NCBI GenBank assembly: GCA_947629875.1
Contig: CANRFK010000035.1
Span: 1 to 11,848, forward strand
Length of the DNA stretch: 11,848 nt
DNA from: an uncultured Clostridia bacterium
GTDB lineage: Bacteria; Bacillota; Clostridia; Christensenellales; Borkfalkiaceae
Reading direction: 5' to 3'
Part shown: in pieces, positions 1-5,706 of the stretch
How positions within the stretch are numbered: the first letter of the stretch is position 1
Layout of the letters: each line of letters begins with the position of its first letter
Translations under genes and position numbers: made by a program
The notes under the pieces: generated by a model
What the model saw: the letters and a program-made list of their open reading frames with translations, nothing else
The model's database searches: none
Told to the model about the DNA's origin: nothing

Positions 1-95
1 CGGGTCGTGCAAACCTTTTTATATAAAGTTGTTCCGTCCGCCCAGGTCATGAGGCGAACGGAATTGGAACCTACATCGATGACGCAATACTTCAT
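1..95 (-). CDS. ppx: Ppx/GppA-family exopolyphosphatase, N-terminal fragment
   Basis: Only the first 31 codons are in the window; the gene runs off the left edge. The reading from ATG at 93-95 begins MKYCVIDVGSNSVRL and continues through DGTTLYKKVCTT. The IDxGSNSxRL stretch is the phosphate-binding loop typical of Ppx/GppA phosphatases in the actin/ASKHA fold, which hydrolyse polyphosphate or (p)ppGpp. It lies 5 nt after the divIC stop. A Ppx/GppA gene after divIC is a recurring clostridial arrangement, which supports the call. No strong Shine-Dalgarno is visible. A TATAAT at 110-115, with a poor TTGGAC 16 nt upstream, lies in the end of divIC and could be a weak own promoter. Exopolyphosphatase and pppGpp phosphatase activity cannot be told apart from this fragment. 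Confidence 0.8.
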   Translation of the reverse strand, partial: MKYCVIDVGSNSVRLMTWADGTTLYKKVCTT

Positions 96-100
96 TTTGC

Positions 101-379
101 TCAATTTTTATTATAATAATTTTCGAGCCACGTCCAAAACAGACCGTTCTCGTCCTCCAAATACTCAAGTTGGGTTCGCGCGTCCGCCAGCGTCTCCTGT
201 TGCGCTTCGATGCGGCCGGCAAGATCACGCTTCCTATCGTTTCTGACTCCGATCTGCACAAATTGGATAATGAGCACGATGAGCAGGAACACAAGAAGAA
301 GCACACACGCTACCGTTGTGGCGATTGCAATTTTCCGCTTTTTTTCCGTGGGCGCGCCGCCCTCTCTCTCTTGTGACAT
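101..379 (-). CDS. divIC: DivIC/FtsB-family septum formation protein
   Basis: A 92-residue single-pass membrane protein with the DivIC/FtsB layout: a short charged cytoplasmic N-terminus ending in EKKRK (residues 12-16), one hydrophobic helix at about 17-43, then a polar heptad-like segment (about 46-78, with DLAGRIEAQQETLADARTQ) that should form a coiled coil outside the membrane. In this family the protein joins DivIB/FtsQ and FtsL at the septum. Its place after yabP-yabQ matches the conserved Firmicute order and supports DivIC over an unrelated small coiled-coil protein. The ATG is supported by AAAGGA at 389-394, 10 nt upstream, and there is no other Met. The first 70 nt overlap the yabQ tail in another frame. 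A sigma-A-type promoter at 412-440 gives it its own transcription. Confidence 0.85.
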   Translation of the reverse strand: MSQEREGGAPTEKKRKIAIATTVACVLLLVFLLIVLIIQFVQIGVRNDRKRDLAGRIEAQQETLADARTQLEYLEDENGLFWTWLENYYNKN

Positions 380-708
380 TCCGCTTTATCCTTTCGTATG
401 GATTTGAACCCATTATACACCTTTTGTGCAAAAAAAGCAACAATTTTATGACAACTTTTCAAATACAGGAAAAGTCCCAAAAGGCACGCCGCGAACATGT
501 AAAATCGAAGCCCGGGGAGCTCCATCATGACCGACGCAAACAAAAAGAGCCCGCCGAAGAGGAGGCAGAACAGGAGATCGGCGACGATCCGCACCCATAG
601 CGCGCGGAAAAAATAGCGGAGACAATAGCAGAAATCGTATAGAACGCCGCCGAAAATGCCGCACGCTACGCAGACGAGCGCAACAAAAATTTGGTTGGGA
701 TCGCTCAC
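310..708 (-). CDS. yabQ: Spore cortex biosynthesis protein YabQ
   Basis: A 132-residue integral membrane protein with several hydrophobic helices (about 7-30, 38-60 and 66-83). It shows the YabQ pattern: GxxxGxLYDxxxxLR (GIFGGVLYDFCYCLR, residues 17-31), then DLLF (44-47), then an LRFYM segment before GLFLYL (77-82). In Bacillus subtilis YabQ is a mother-cell membrane protein of the outer forespore membrane needed for spore cortex. The start is GTG, and its bases overlap the yabP stop as GTGA (705-708), so translation is probably coupled; no separate Shine-Dalgarno is visible. The C-terminal tail (about 97-132) is highly basic and is encoded partly over the start of divIC. The 3' half of the gene is unusually AT-rich where it also holds the divIC promoter. 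Confidence 0.85.
   Translation of the reverse strand: MSDPNQIFVALVCVACGIFGGVLYDFCYCLRYFFRALWVRIVADLLFCLLFGGLFLFASVMMELPGLRFYMFAACLLGLFLYLKSCHKIVAFFAQKVYNGFKSIRKDKAECHKRERAARPRKKSGKLQSPQR
412..440 (-). promoter_or_regulatory. Sigma-A-type promoter for divIC, inside yabQ
   Basis: On the minus strand, TTGCTT (435-440), a 17-nt spacer and TATAAT (412-417). The predicted start near 405 leaves a leader of about 26 nt before the divIC ATG at 379, with AAAGGA (389-394) correctly placed. It lies within the yabQ coding sequence, in a locally AT-rich patch. Confidence 0.65.
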
Positions 709-965
709 CGCAGGAGCCTACGGAGGAACTTCCCCCTCTCCGCGCCGTATTTTACGGAAGCGACCTCGCCGCTCGCGGCAAAGCTGCCCGTCCCCTGTGA
801 GAAGGCGAGCACCTTCAAATGTGCGCCCGCGATCTGCACGCGCACGCCGCCCACCGTGAGCTGAATGGAAGTCTCGGAGAACCCGTCTACGCTGTCTACG
901 CCCGACATGGAAAGTTTCGCCCTGTTTTCGATCGTGAGCACGCTCTGTTTGGTCGCCTGTTGCAT
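705..965 (-). CDS. yabP: Sporulation protein YabP
   Basis: An 86-residue soluble-looking protein of mostly beta pattern. It fits the YabP/YqfC family: NRAKLSMSGVDSVDGF (residues 14-29) matches the family's N-R-x-L-x-I-x-G-V-x-x-V-x-x-F start, VRVQIAGAHL (41-50) matches the central G-x-L strand, and it ends in a Y...FLRRLL tail. B. subtilis YabP is about 100 residues. The family is sporulation-specific; a molecular function is not established. The ATG at 963-965 has only GGA three bases upstream, a poor ribosome site; GTG at codon 9 is an alternative start. A sigma-E-like promoter at 972-999 lies directly before the ATG. Upstream is typA with a terminator, not the usual hup or rqcP genes. Confidence 0.82.
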   Translation of the reverse strand: MQQATKQSVLTIENRAKLSMSGVDSVDGFSETSIQLTVGGVRVQIAGAHLKVLAFSQGTGSFAASGEVASVKYGAERGKFLRRLLR

Positions 966-971
966 AGTTCC

Positions 972-999
972 ATTGTATGCCGAAAAATGCGGGATATGG
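972..999 (-). promoter_or_regulatory. Sigma-E-like sporulation promoter for yabP-yabQ
   Basis: On the minus strand, CATACAAT (972-979) matches the sigma-E -10 consensus CATACA-T exactly, and CCATATC (993-999) matches the ATAT core of the -35 box, with 14 nt between the ATAT and CATA elements. The spacing is at the short end for sigma-E. The predicted transcript start is at or within 1-2 nt of the annotated yabP ATG, so either the mRNA is leaderless or yabP starts at a later codon. In B. subtilis yabP and yabQ are mother-cell genes, which agrees. Confidence 0.5.
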
Positions 1000-1008
1000 C
1001 GAAATTAC

Positions 1009-1042
1009 GAGAAAAACTCCGCAAAACCGCGGAGTTTTTCTC
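1009..1042 (-). terminator. Intrinsic terminator after typA
   Basis: A perfect 14-bp inverted repeat, GAGAAAAACTCCGC (1009-1022) and GCGGAGTTTTTCTC (1029-1042), with a 6-nt loop. The GC core is followed by TTTTTCTC on both strands, so it can act in either direction. It lies about 28 nt after the typA stop and separates typA from the sporulation genes. Confidence 0.85.
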
Positions 1043-1043
1043 A

Positions 1044-1060
1044 ATTATGTCTGACATAAT
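1044..1060. repeat. 17-bp palindrome between typA stop and terminator
   Basis: ATTATGTCTGACATAAT is a perfect 8-bp dyad around a central T. The GTCTGAC centre resembles operators of FadR-type GntR regulators (GT-pyrimidine/any/purine-AC), but no promoter overlaps it clearly. As RNA it would form a small hairpin just before the typA terminator. Its function is unknown. Confidence 0.5.
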
Positions 1061-1070
1061 ACTATGCAAA

Positions 1071-2897
1071 TTATCCTAATTTTGCTTTTGCGCGCGCCTT
1101 TGCCCGCAATTCGCCGTCGAGGATGCGCTTGCGGACGCGGATGTTTTGCGGGGTGACTTCCAGAAGTTCGTCGTCCCCGATAAATTCGAGCGCCTCCTCG
1201 AGAGAGAGTTTTTTGGGCGGGATGAGGCGAAGCGCTTCATCCGACGAGGAGGAACGGGTGTTCGTGAGGTGCTTGGTCTTGCAGACGTTGACGTTGATAT
1301 CCTCGTCCTTGGGGGAGTACCCCACTACCATCCCCTCATAGACGGGCGTGCCGGGGCTGATGAATAGCATTCCCCTGCCTTGCGCGTTGAAGAGGCCGTA
1401 GGTGACCGCCTCGCCCGTTTCGAAGGCGACGAGCGAACCCGTGTTGCGGCGTTCGATCTCGCCCTTGTAGGGCTGGTATTCGAAGAACACCGAACTCATC
1501 ACACCCTCGCCCTTGGTGTCCGTCAGAAATTCGCTCTTGTAGCCGAAGAGCCCGCGCGCAGGTACCAAAAATTCGAGGCGGATGCGGGTGCCCATCGCGC
1601 TCATGTGCACGAGTTCGCCCTTTCTCACGCCCATTTTTTCAAATACCGCGCCCGTCGCGCTCTCCGGAACGTCCACGATGAGCCGTTCCACGGGCTCGTA
1701 GCGCACGCCGTCGATGTCCTTCCAGAGGACCTTGGGCGCACTGACCTGAAATTCGTACCCCTCGCGGCGCATCGTCTCGATGAGGATGGAGAGGTGCATC
1801 TCCCCCCTGCCCTTCACGCGGAAGGCGTCGGTCGAATCGGTATCCTCCACATGGAGGGAGACGTCGCGCAACAGTTCGCGGTAGAGCCTGTCTCTGAGAT
1901 GGCGGGTAGTGACGAACTTCCCCTCCTTGCCCGCGAACGGGGAATCGTTGACGGAGAAGATCATCTCCACGGTGGGATCGGAGATCTTGACGAAGGAGAC
2001 GGGCTCCACGCGGTCGGTGGCGCAAACGGTGTCGCCGATGTTGATCTTTTCAAGCCCCGAGAAGCAGACGATATCGCCCGCCTGCGCGCTCTCGCACGGC
2101 ACGCGCTCCAAGCCCTCTATCTCATAGAGGTTGACAAGTTTGCCTTTGAGGTTGACCTCGGGGTGGTTGTAGTTGCAGACGACGACCTCGGCGCCCTGCT
2201 TTGCGACGCCGCGCTCGATCCTGCCCACGCCGATGCGCCCCACGTAGTCGTTGTAGTCGATGGAGGAGACGAGCAACTGCAAAGGCCCCGTCTCGTCGAG
2301 TTCAAGGGGCGGGAAGTGCTCCAAAATGGTATCGAAGAGCGGCGTGAGGTCGGTGCCGTGCCCGTTTTCGTCAAGCGAGGAGATCCCCTCCCTGCCCGAG
2401 CAGAACACAATGGGGCTGTCGATCTGCTCGTCGGAGGCGTTGAGATCCATCAGAAGTTCCAAGGTCTCGTCGATGACCTCGTGCACGCGCGCATCGGGGC
2501 GGTCGATCTTGTTGACGACGATGATGAGTTTGAGCCCCATCTCGAGCGCCTTTTGGGTGACGAACCGCGTCTGCGGCATGGGTCCCTCGGCGGCGTCCAC
2601 CAAGATAAGAACGCCCGAGACCATCTTCAAAACCCGCTCCACTTCGCCCGAGAAATCGGCGTGGCCGGGGGTATCGACGATGTTGATTTTCACGCCCTTA
2701 TAGTGAATGGACGTATTCTTTGCGAGAATGGTAATGCCGCGTTCGCGCTCCAACGCGCCGCTATCCATGACGCGCTCCTCCACGACCTGATTTTCGCGGA
2801 AGGTGCCGCCCTGCTTCAACATCTGGTCGACGAGGGTCGTCTTGCCGTGGTCGACGTGCGCGATGATCGCAATGTTCCGTAAATCTTCTCTGACCAT
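1071..2897 (-). CDS. typA: Ribosome-associated GTPase TypA/BipA
   Basis: A 608-residue translational GTPase, the usual length for TypA/BipA. G1 is AHVDHGKT (13-20), the switch I region holds RERGITI (51-57), G3 is DTPGHADF (75-82) and G4 is NKID (129-132). The EF-G-like domains follow, with SDPTVEM and a KGRGEMHLSILIETMRREGYE segment typical of domain III. The C-terminal part contains the TypA-specific VPARGLFGYKSEFLTDTKGEG and NTRSSSSDEALRL stretches. TypA binds the ribosome near the EF-G site and supports 50S assembly under stress or at low temperature. A longer reading from TTG at 2924 is possible, but ATG at 2895-2897 has AGAGGAAAG upstream (2906-2914) and starts directly with the GTPase domain, so it is preferred. 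It is a single-gene unit with its own promoter and terminator. Confidence 0.96.
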   Translation of the reverse strand: MVREDLRNIAIIAHVDHGKTTLVDQMLKQGGTFRENQVVEERVMDSGALERERGITILAKNTSIHYKGVKINIVDTPGHADFSGEVERVLKMVSGVLILVDAAEGPMPQTRFVTQKALEMGLKLIIVVNKIDRPDARVHEVIDETLELLMDLNASDEQIDSPIVFCSGREGISSLDENGHGTDLTPLFDTILEHFPPLELDETGPLQLLVSSIDYNDYVGRIGVGRIERGVAKQGAEVVVCNYNHPEVNLKGKLVNLYEIEGLERVPCESAQAGDIVCFSGLEKINIGDTVCATDRVEPVSFVKISDPTVEMIFSVNDSPFAGKEGKFVTTRHLRDRLYRELLRDVSLHVEDTDSTDAFRVKGRGEMHLSILIETMRREGYEFQVSAPKVLWKDIDGVRYEPVERLIVDVPESATGAVFEKMGVRKGELVHMSAMGTRIRLEFLVPARGLFGYKSEFLTDTKGEGVMSSVFFEYQPYKGEIERRNTGSLVAFETGEAVTYGLFNAQGRGMLFISPGTPVYEGMVVGYSPKDEDINVNVCKTKHLTNTRSSSSDEALRLIPPKKLSLEEALEFIGDDELLEVTPQNIRVRKRILDGELRAKARAKAKLG

Positions 2898-2905
2898 AAT
2901 CTTTG

Positions 2906-2914
2906 CTTTCCTCT
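2906..2914 (-). promoter_or_regulatory. Ribosome binding site that sets the typA start
   Basis: AGAGGAAAG on the minus strand, about 9-11 nt before the ATG at 2897. The competing TTG at 2924 has no comparable site and would lie at the predicted transcript start, so the ATG is the likely start. Confidence 0.7.
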
Positions 2915-2929
2915 TGAAGTCCAAAGGGA

Positions 2930-2958
2930 ATTATAATACTTTTGCGGAAAAATTACAA
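2930..2958 (-). promoter_or_regulatory. Sigma-A-type promoter of typA
   Basis: On the minus strand, TTGTAA (2953-2958), a 17-nt spacer and TATAAT (2930-2935). The predicted start near 2923 gives a leader of about 26 nt. Confidence 0.7.
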
Positions 2959-2976
2959 ATAAATCACGGCGTTTTT

Positions 2977-3009
2977 CGCAAAAAGTTTGCGTCGGGACAA
3001 AACTTCCCG
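2977..3009. other. Two small hairpins between lemA terminator and typA promoter
   Basis: CGCAAA-AAG-TTTGCG (2977-2991) and CGGGA-CAAAACT-TCCCG (2993-3009) stand side by side. They lie upstream of the typA promoter and downstream of the lemA terminator. They lack a proper U-tract, and no function can be assigned. The rest of this 192-bp gap holds only the listed promoter, ribosome site and terminator. Confidence 0.25.
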
Positions 3010-3044
3010 CAGGCGGCCGGAAAAGCCCGTATTCAAAATAAAAT

Positions 3045-3068
3045 GAGCCCTCTCGCGGGAGAAGGCTC
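3045..3068 (-). terminator. Intrinsic terminator after lemA
   Basis: On the minus strand, GAGCCTTCTC and GAGAGGGCTC pair over 10 positions with one G-T wobble around a 4-nt loop, followed by ATTTTATTTTG. It lies about 21 nt after the lemA stop. Confidence 0.8.
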
Positions 3069-3089
3069 TTTCCCCGGAACGATCGCAGT

Positions 3090-3758
3090 TTAGAAGAATA
3101 CGCCGCGCGCGGCTTCCTTCGTCTCCTTGTCGGCGATGAAGGGAATGCGCGTCGTGTAGCCCGCCTTGGCTGCCACGATCTGCTTGGTGGGCCAGCTGAA
3201 GATCTCCGTATTCCACGTATTGACGGTATCGTTGTAAACCTCGCGCGCCGCCGTGATTTCGCGTTGCAGGTAAGAATTTTGCTGCATGGCGTCCGCAAGC
3301 TCGTGATGGGCTTTGAGGTCGGGGTAGTTCTCAAACGCGATATTCACGGAACGGGCGATATTGCCCACCGTTTCGGCGTAGTCGTTGCGCGCGGCGTCCC
3401 CTTCTGCGCCCGCCCTGCTGCGGTAGGCGGCGATCTTCGTAAAGGTTTCCTTGTCGAGATCGATCGCCTTATCGAGGAGCCTTGCGCAGTTCTGCAAGAT
3501 CTGCACGCGCTGTTCGAGATAGTTGTCGATCTGCGAAGCGTCGTGCTGGATCTTCTGCTGCAACTGTTGCAGGCGGCTCCTCGCCTTTGCCTTGATGATC
3601 ATCCAGATGACGCCGCCGATGATGGGCGGCAGGAACCACCAGATCACATCAAAGACCTTTGTCCCCGTGCCGATCTTGACGGGAAGTTGTTTGGCGATGA
3701 CGGCTACGTCGCGCCCCTCCTCCATCGTCGTCGCATTCATTTCGTCCAACTCATTCAT
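3090..3758 (-). CDS. lemA: LemA family membrane protein
   Basis: A 222-residue protein with a polar N-terminus of about 34 residues, one membrane helix (about 35-56, with WWFLPPIIGGVIWMII), then a long helical region. That region carries LemA features: QIDNYLEQRVQIL, then a DKETFTKIAAYRS segment, YPDLKAHHELADAMQQ, and the late REVYNDTVNTWN. LemA proteins are membrane-anchored helical-bundle proteins; no general biochemical role is established. Most start with the membrane helix almost at once, so the 34-residue extension before it is longer than usual. AGGAGGAAA (3764-3772) gives a strong ribosome site; it overlaps the stop codon of the gene upstream, so the two genes are one operon. The product probably acts with that upstream membrane protein. 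Confidence 0.9.
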   Translation of the reverse strand: MNELDEMNATTMEEGRDVAVIAKQLPVKIGTGTKVFDVIWWFLPPIIGGVIWMIIKAKARSRLQQLQQKIQHDASQIDNYLEQRVQILQNCARLLDKAIDLDKETFTKIAAYRSRAGAEGDAARNDYAETVGNIARSVNIAFENYPDLKAHHELADAMQQNSYLQREITAAREVYNDTVNTWNTEIFSWPTKQIVAAKAGYTTRIPFIADKETKEAARGVFF

Positions 3759-3770
3759 GGATATTTCCTC

Positions 3771-5615
3771 CTAAACTTTTTTTGTAACGTTAAAATCGGC
3801 GTCGAAGCCGATGTCGTCCCCCGTGATCACGCAGCATAAGATCCCATGATTGTATCCGAACGCCCGCGTTCCGTGCTTCTCCATGGCGGCGCGGTACACC
3901 CCGGAATTGGCCTCCTTGAAAAATTCTCTGTCCGAAAGCCCCAGCTCCTTCATCTCCACAACGGTGTACGATTGGACGGGAACATACTCGATCCAATCCA
4001 CGGGGACATCATGAAAATACCCGTCGCCCCCGAAGACGGAGACATAATCCGTATGCGGGACGGCCGTAAATGCGTTTGCCGTCACAACGAGGCGGTCGCT
4101 CTTCCCTTCCTTGCACGCAAGGCTCGTCTTGAGAATGCTCGGGGTCGCAGCGGATGGCGGCGCAAACGCCGTGGGATCCATGCGGTTTACGGCATATTCC
4201 GATTCCTGCACCGTAAAATTGCGGGGATACTCCTCTTGGTAGAGATACTCGCGCGGCTTGTGTTGCTGATACAGCGGAATGGAGAGAAGCGGCGCCAGAT
4301 CGAAATAGAGCGACTTGAAGTAGTCGCAATTGAAGCCAAAAAACAGGTTGCGCGCGCCGTCCACACTGTATGAATAGTACCGCTCGCGCCGTTCCTCCAT
4401 ATCCCACCGTGCCGAATGTTCGGAAGAAATATAGTTGAGGCAACCCGCTTTTTGCATGGAAAAATCGTCGCCGTAATTCACACCGTCCGTGAGGAGCGCG
4501 AGGAGATTCTTCTGCGCAAGCGGCGTAAAGAGGAGGCGGAACTGCACATCGTTGTCCCTGTCGAGTGCGCCGAACAGCACATCGAACTCCTGATTGCCCA
4601 TCTCGGTGAACGAACCGCCGCGCTCGAGCATCTTTTGCTGTTTCTTCCGTATCTTTTTGGCGCCCTTCTTCACCCTGCTTTCGCGCGCCTTTTCACTGAG
4701 ATCCTCCACGTGCGCGGGGCTGCGCGAAAAGTGCAGGTCGGGCGCCGCTTCATTGCCGTAGATGAGCCGCGTCTGCTCGCTGTAATAGGGTTTGGGGCGC
4801 GTCACCGACGCCGTGAGCGTCTCGGAATGGTGAACGGTGACGGAGTGCCCCTCCCCGTCCGTCTCATGCGTCTCCCACGTGATGAGAAGGGAGCCCGTGT
4901 AAGTGCAACTGCCCATGCTCTCCACGAGCACGCGGTCCACGACGAACGGGTTCCCGACGATCTCGCCCGTCAGAATGCCGATGGTCGAACGCGTAGGATC
5001 CTCCGACGCCGCATAGCCGTACTTGCCGTGCAGATAGTCGTAGCGGCGGACGTTAAAATGATCGTCGAGTTGGATGAGCGGTACCGTCTTTTCGATGAGC
5101 TTTTTCGTGACGTTGTTTTCAAAGAGCGCGTTGAGGGGCGCCATCTGCTGCCAAGCGCGTTGCAGAAGTTCATTCGCCTTCTGTTGCCGCTCCTCCCGCT
5201 TTTTCTCGTTCACGCGGATGCGCGGCAGGGCGACCCCGACGAGGAGGCCTATCCCCATTGCGAGCAGAGCGGCTCCCGCGGCGCACAAAATCCCGCCCAC
5301 CGTCATGTCGCTCCCGACGAAGCAAACGATCGAAGCGGCGATGAGGATCGCGCCGAGCACGATCATGGCGATAAAGAGCGCCTGTAAGCCCTTATAGCGG
5401 GAGAGCAAGCGCTTGGATTCCTCCACGAGTTGCATCTGCGCGGCATACGCCGATACCGTCTTTTTGTTCTCGGCGACGTCGATGCCCGACTGTTTCACGA
5501 GCCCGTCAAAGTACGCTTCGCAGTTGCGGCGGAACTCGTTCTCGTATCGTGTTTGATAGGCCTTGAGGGGCTCTAAAATGTCGTCGCCCCGGGCGGCCGC
5601 AGTTTCGTTCGACAT
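3771..5615 (-). CDS. DUF3137-like membrane protein paired with LemA
   Basis: A 614-residue protein of unknown function. Residues 1-77 are soluble and helical; two membrane helices follow (about 78-101 and 105-131), then a charged linker (134-155) and a large soluble domain of about 460 residues. Residues 338-376 (MGNQEFDVLFGALDRDNDVQ, then RLLFTP and NLLALL) resemble the 'F-x-x-L-F ... D-x-V-x-x-R-x-x-L-T-P' segment of DUF3137 proteins, a family I recall as a LemA neighbour. A basic patch lies just before it (about 313-328). No catalytic motif is recognised. ATG at 5613-5615 is chosen because the earlier GTG at 5636 lies on the promoter -10. No Shine-Dalgarno is visible. It is the first gene of the operon with lemA, 12 nt ahead of it. 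The real-gene call is firm; the family call is tentative. Confidence 0.75.
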   Translation of the reverse strand: MSNETAAARGDDILEPLKAYQTRYENEFRRNCEAYFDGLVKQSGIDVAENKKTVSAYAAQMQLVEESKRLLSRYKGLQALFIAMIVLGAILIAASIVCFVGSDMTVGGILCAAGAALLAMGIGLLVGVALPRIRVNEKKREERQQKANELLQRAWQQMAPLNALFENNVTKKLIEKTVPLIQLDDHFNVRRYDYLHGKYGYAASEDPTRSTIGILTGEIVGNPFVVDRVLVESMGSCTYTGSLLITWETHETDGEGHSVTVHHSETLTASVTRPKPYYSEQTRLIYGNEAAPDLHFSRSPAHVEDLSEKARESRVKKGAKKIRKKQQKMLERGGSFTEMGNQEFDVLFGALDRDNDVQFRLLFTPLAQKNLLALLTDGVNYGDDFSMQKAGCLNYISSEHSARWDMEERRERYYSYSVDGARNLFFGFNCDYFKSLYFDLAPLLSIPLYQQHKPREYLYQEEYPRNFTVQESEYAVNRMDPTAFAPPSAATPSILKTSLACKEGKSDRLVVTANAFTAVPHTDYVSVFGGDGYFHDVPVDWIEYVPVQSYTVVEMKELGLSDREFFKEANSGVYRAAMEKHGTRAFGYNHGILCCVITGDDIGFDADFNVTKKV

Positions 5616-5626
5616 GGTTCGACAAT

Positions 5627-5655
5627 ATTGTATCACATAAAATCATATTTGTCAA
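5627..5655 (-). promoter_or_regulatory. Strong promoter of the DUF3137-like/lemA operon
   Basis: On the minus strand, a perfect TTGACA (5650-5655), a 17-nt spacer ending in TGA, and TACAAT (5627-5632), which gives an extended -10 (TGnTACAAT). The predicted start near 5620 leaves only about 5 nt before the ATG at 5615, so the transcript would be almost leaderless. The -35 lies inside the U-tract of the folA terminator. Confidence 0.75.
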
Positions 5656-5686
5656 AAAAAATAAAAGACACCGTCCAAACGGTGCC
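5653..5686 (-). terminator. Intrinsic terminator of the panE-gltX-thyA-folA operon
   Basis: On the minus strand, GGCACCG and CGGTGTC (5680-5686 and 5667-5673) pair around a 6-nt loop and are followed by TTTTATTTTTTTTGA. It starts 20 nt after the folA stop. Confidence 0.85.
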
Positions 5687-5706
5687 AACCGAAAAAATTT
5701 AACGCG

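Noticed and set aside
1380..2882. 500-codon open frame on the plus strand, opposite typA
   Set aside because: It lies wholly antisense to an unmistakable TypA and follows the third-codon-position bias of that gene. The product is low-complexity-like (many H, V, D, L), has no recognisable domain, and has no convincing ribosome site.
2977..3009. Two small hairpins taken as a riboswitch or leader for typA
   Set aside because: They lie upstream of the best typA promoter, so they would not be in its transcript, and they match no known riboswitch core.
4416..5387. 323-codon plus-strand open frame opposite the DUF3137-like gene
   Set aside because: Shadow of the minus-strand gene. The minus frame has two clear membrane helices, a promoter, and operon spacing to lemA; the plus frame is Arg/His/Glu-rich with no domain.
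5616..5636. Upstream GTG start for the DUF3137-like gene
   Set aside because: The GTG overlaps the promoter -10 region, upstream of the predicted transcript start.
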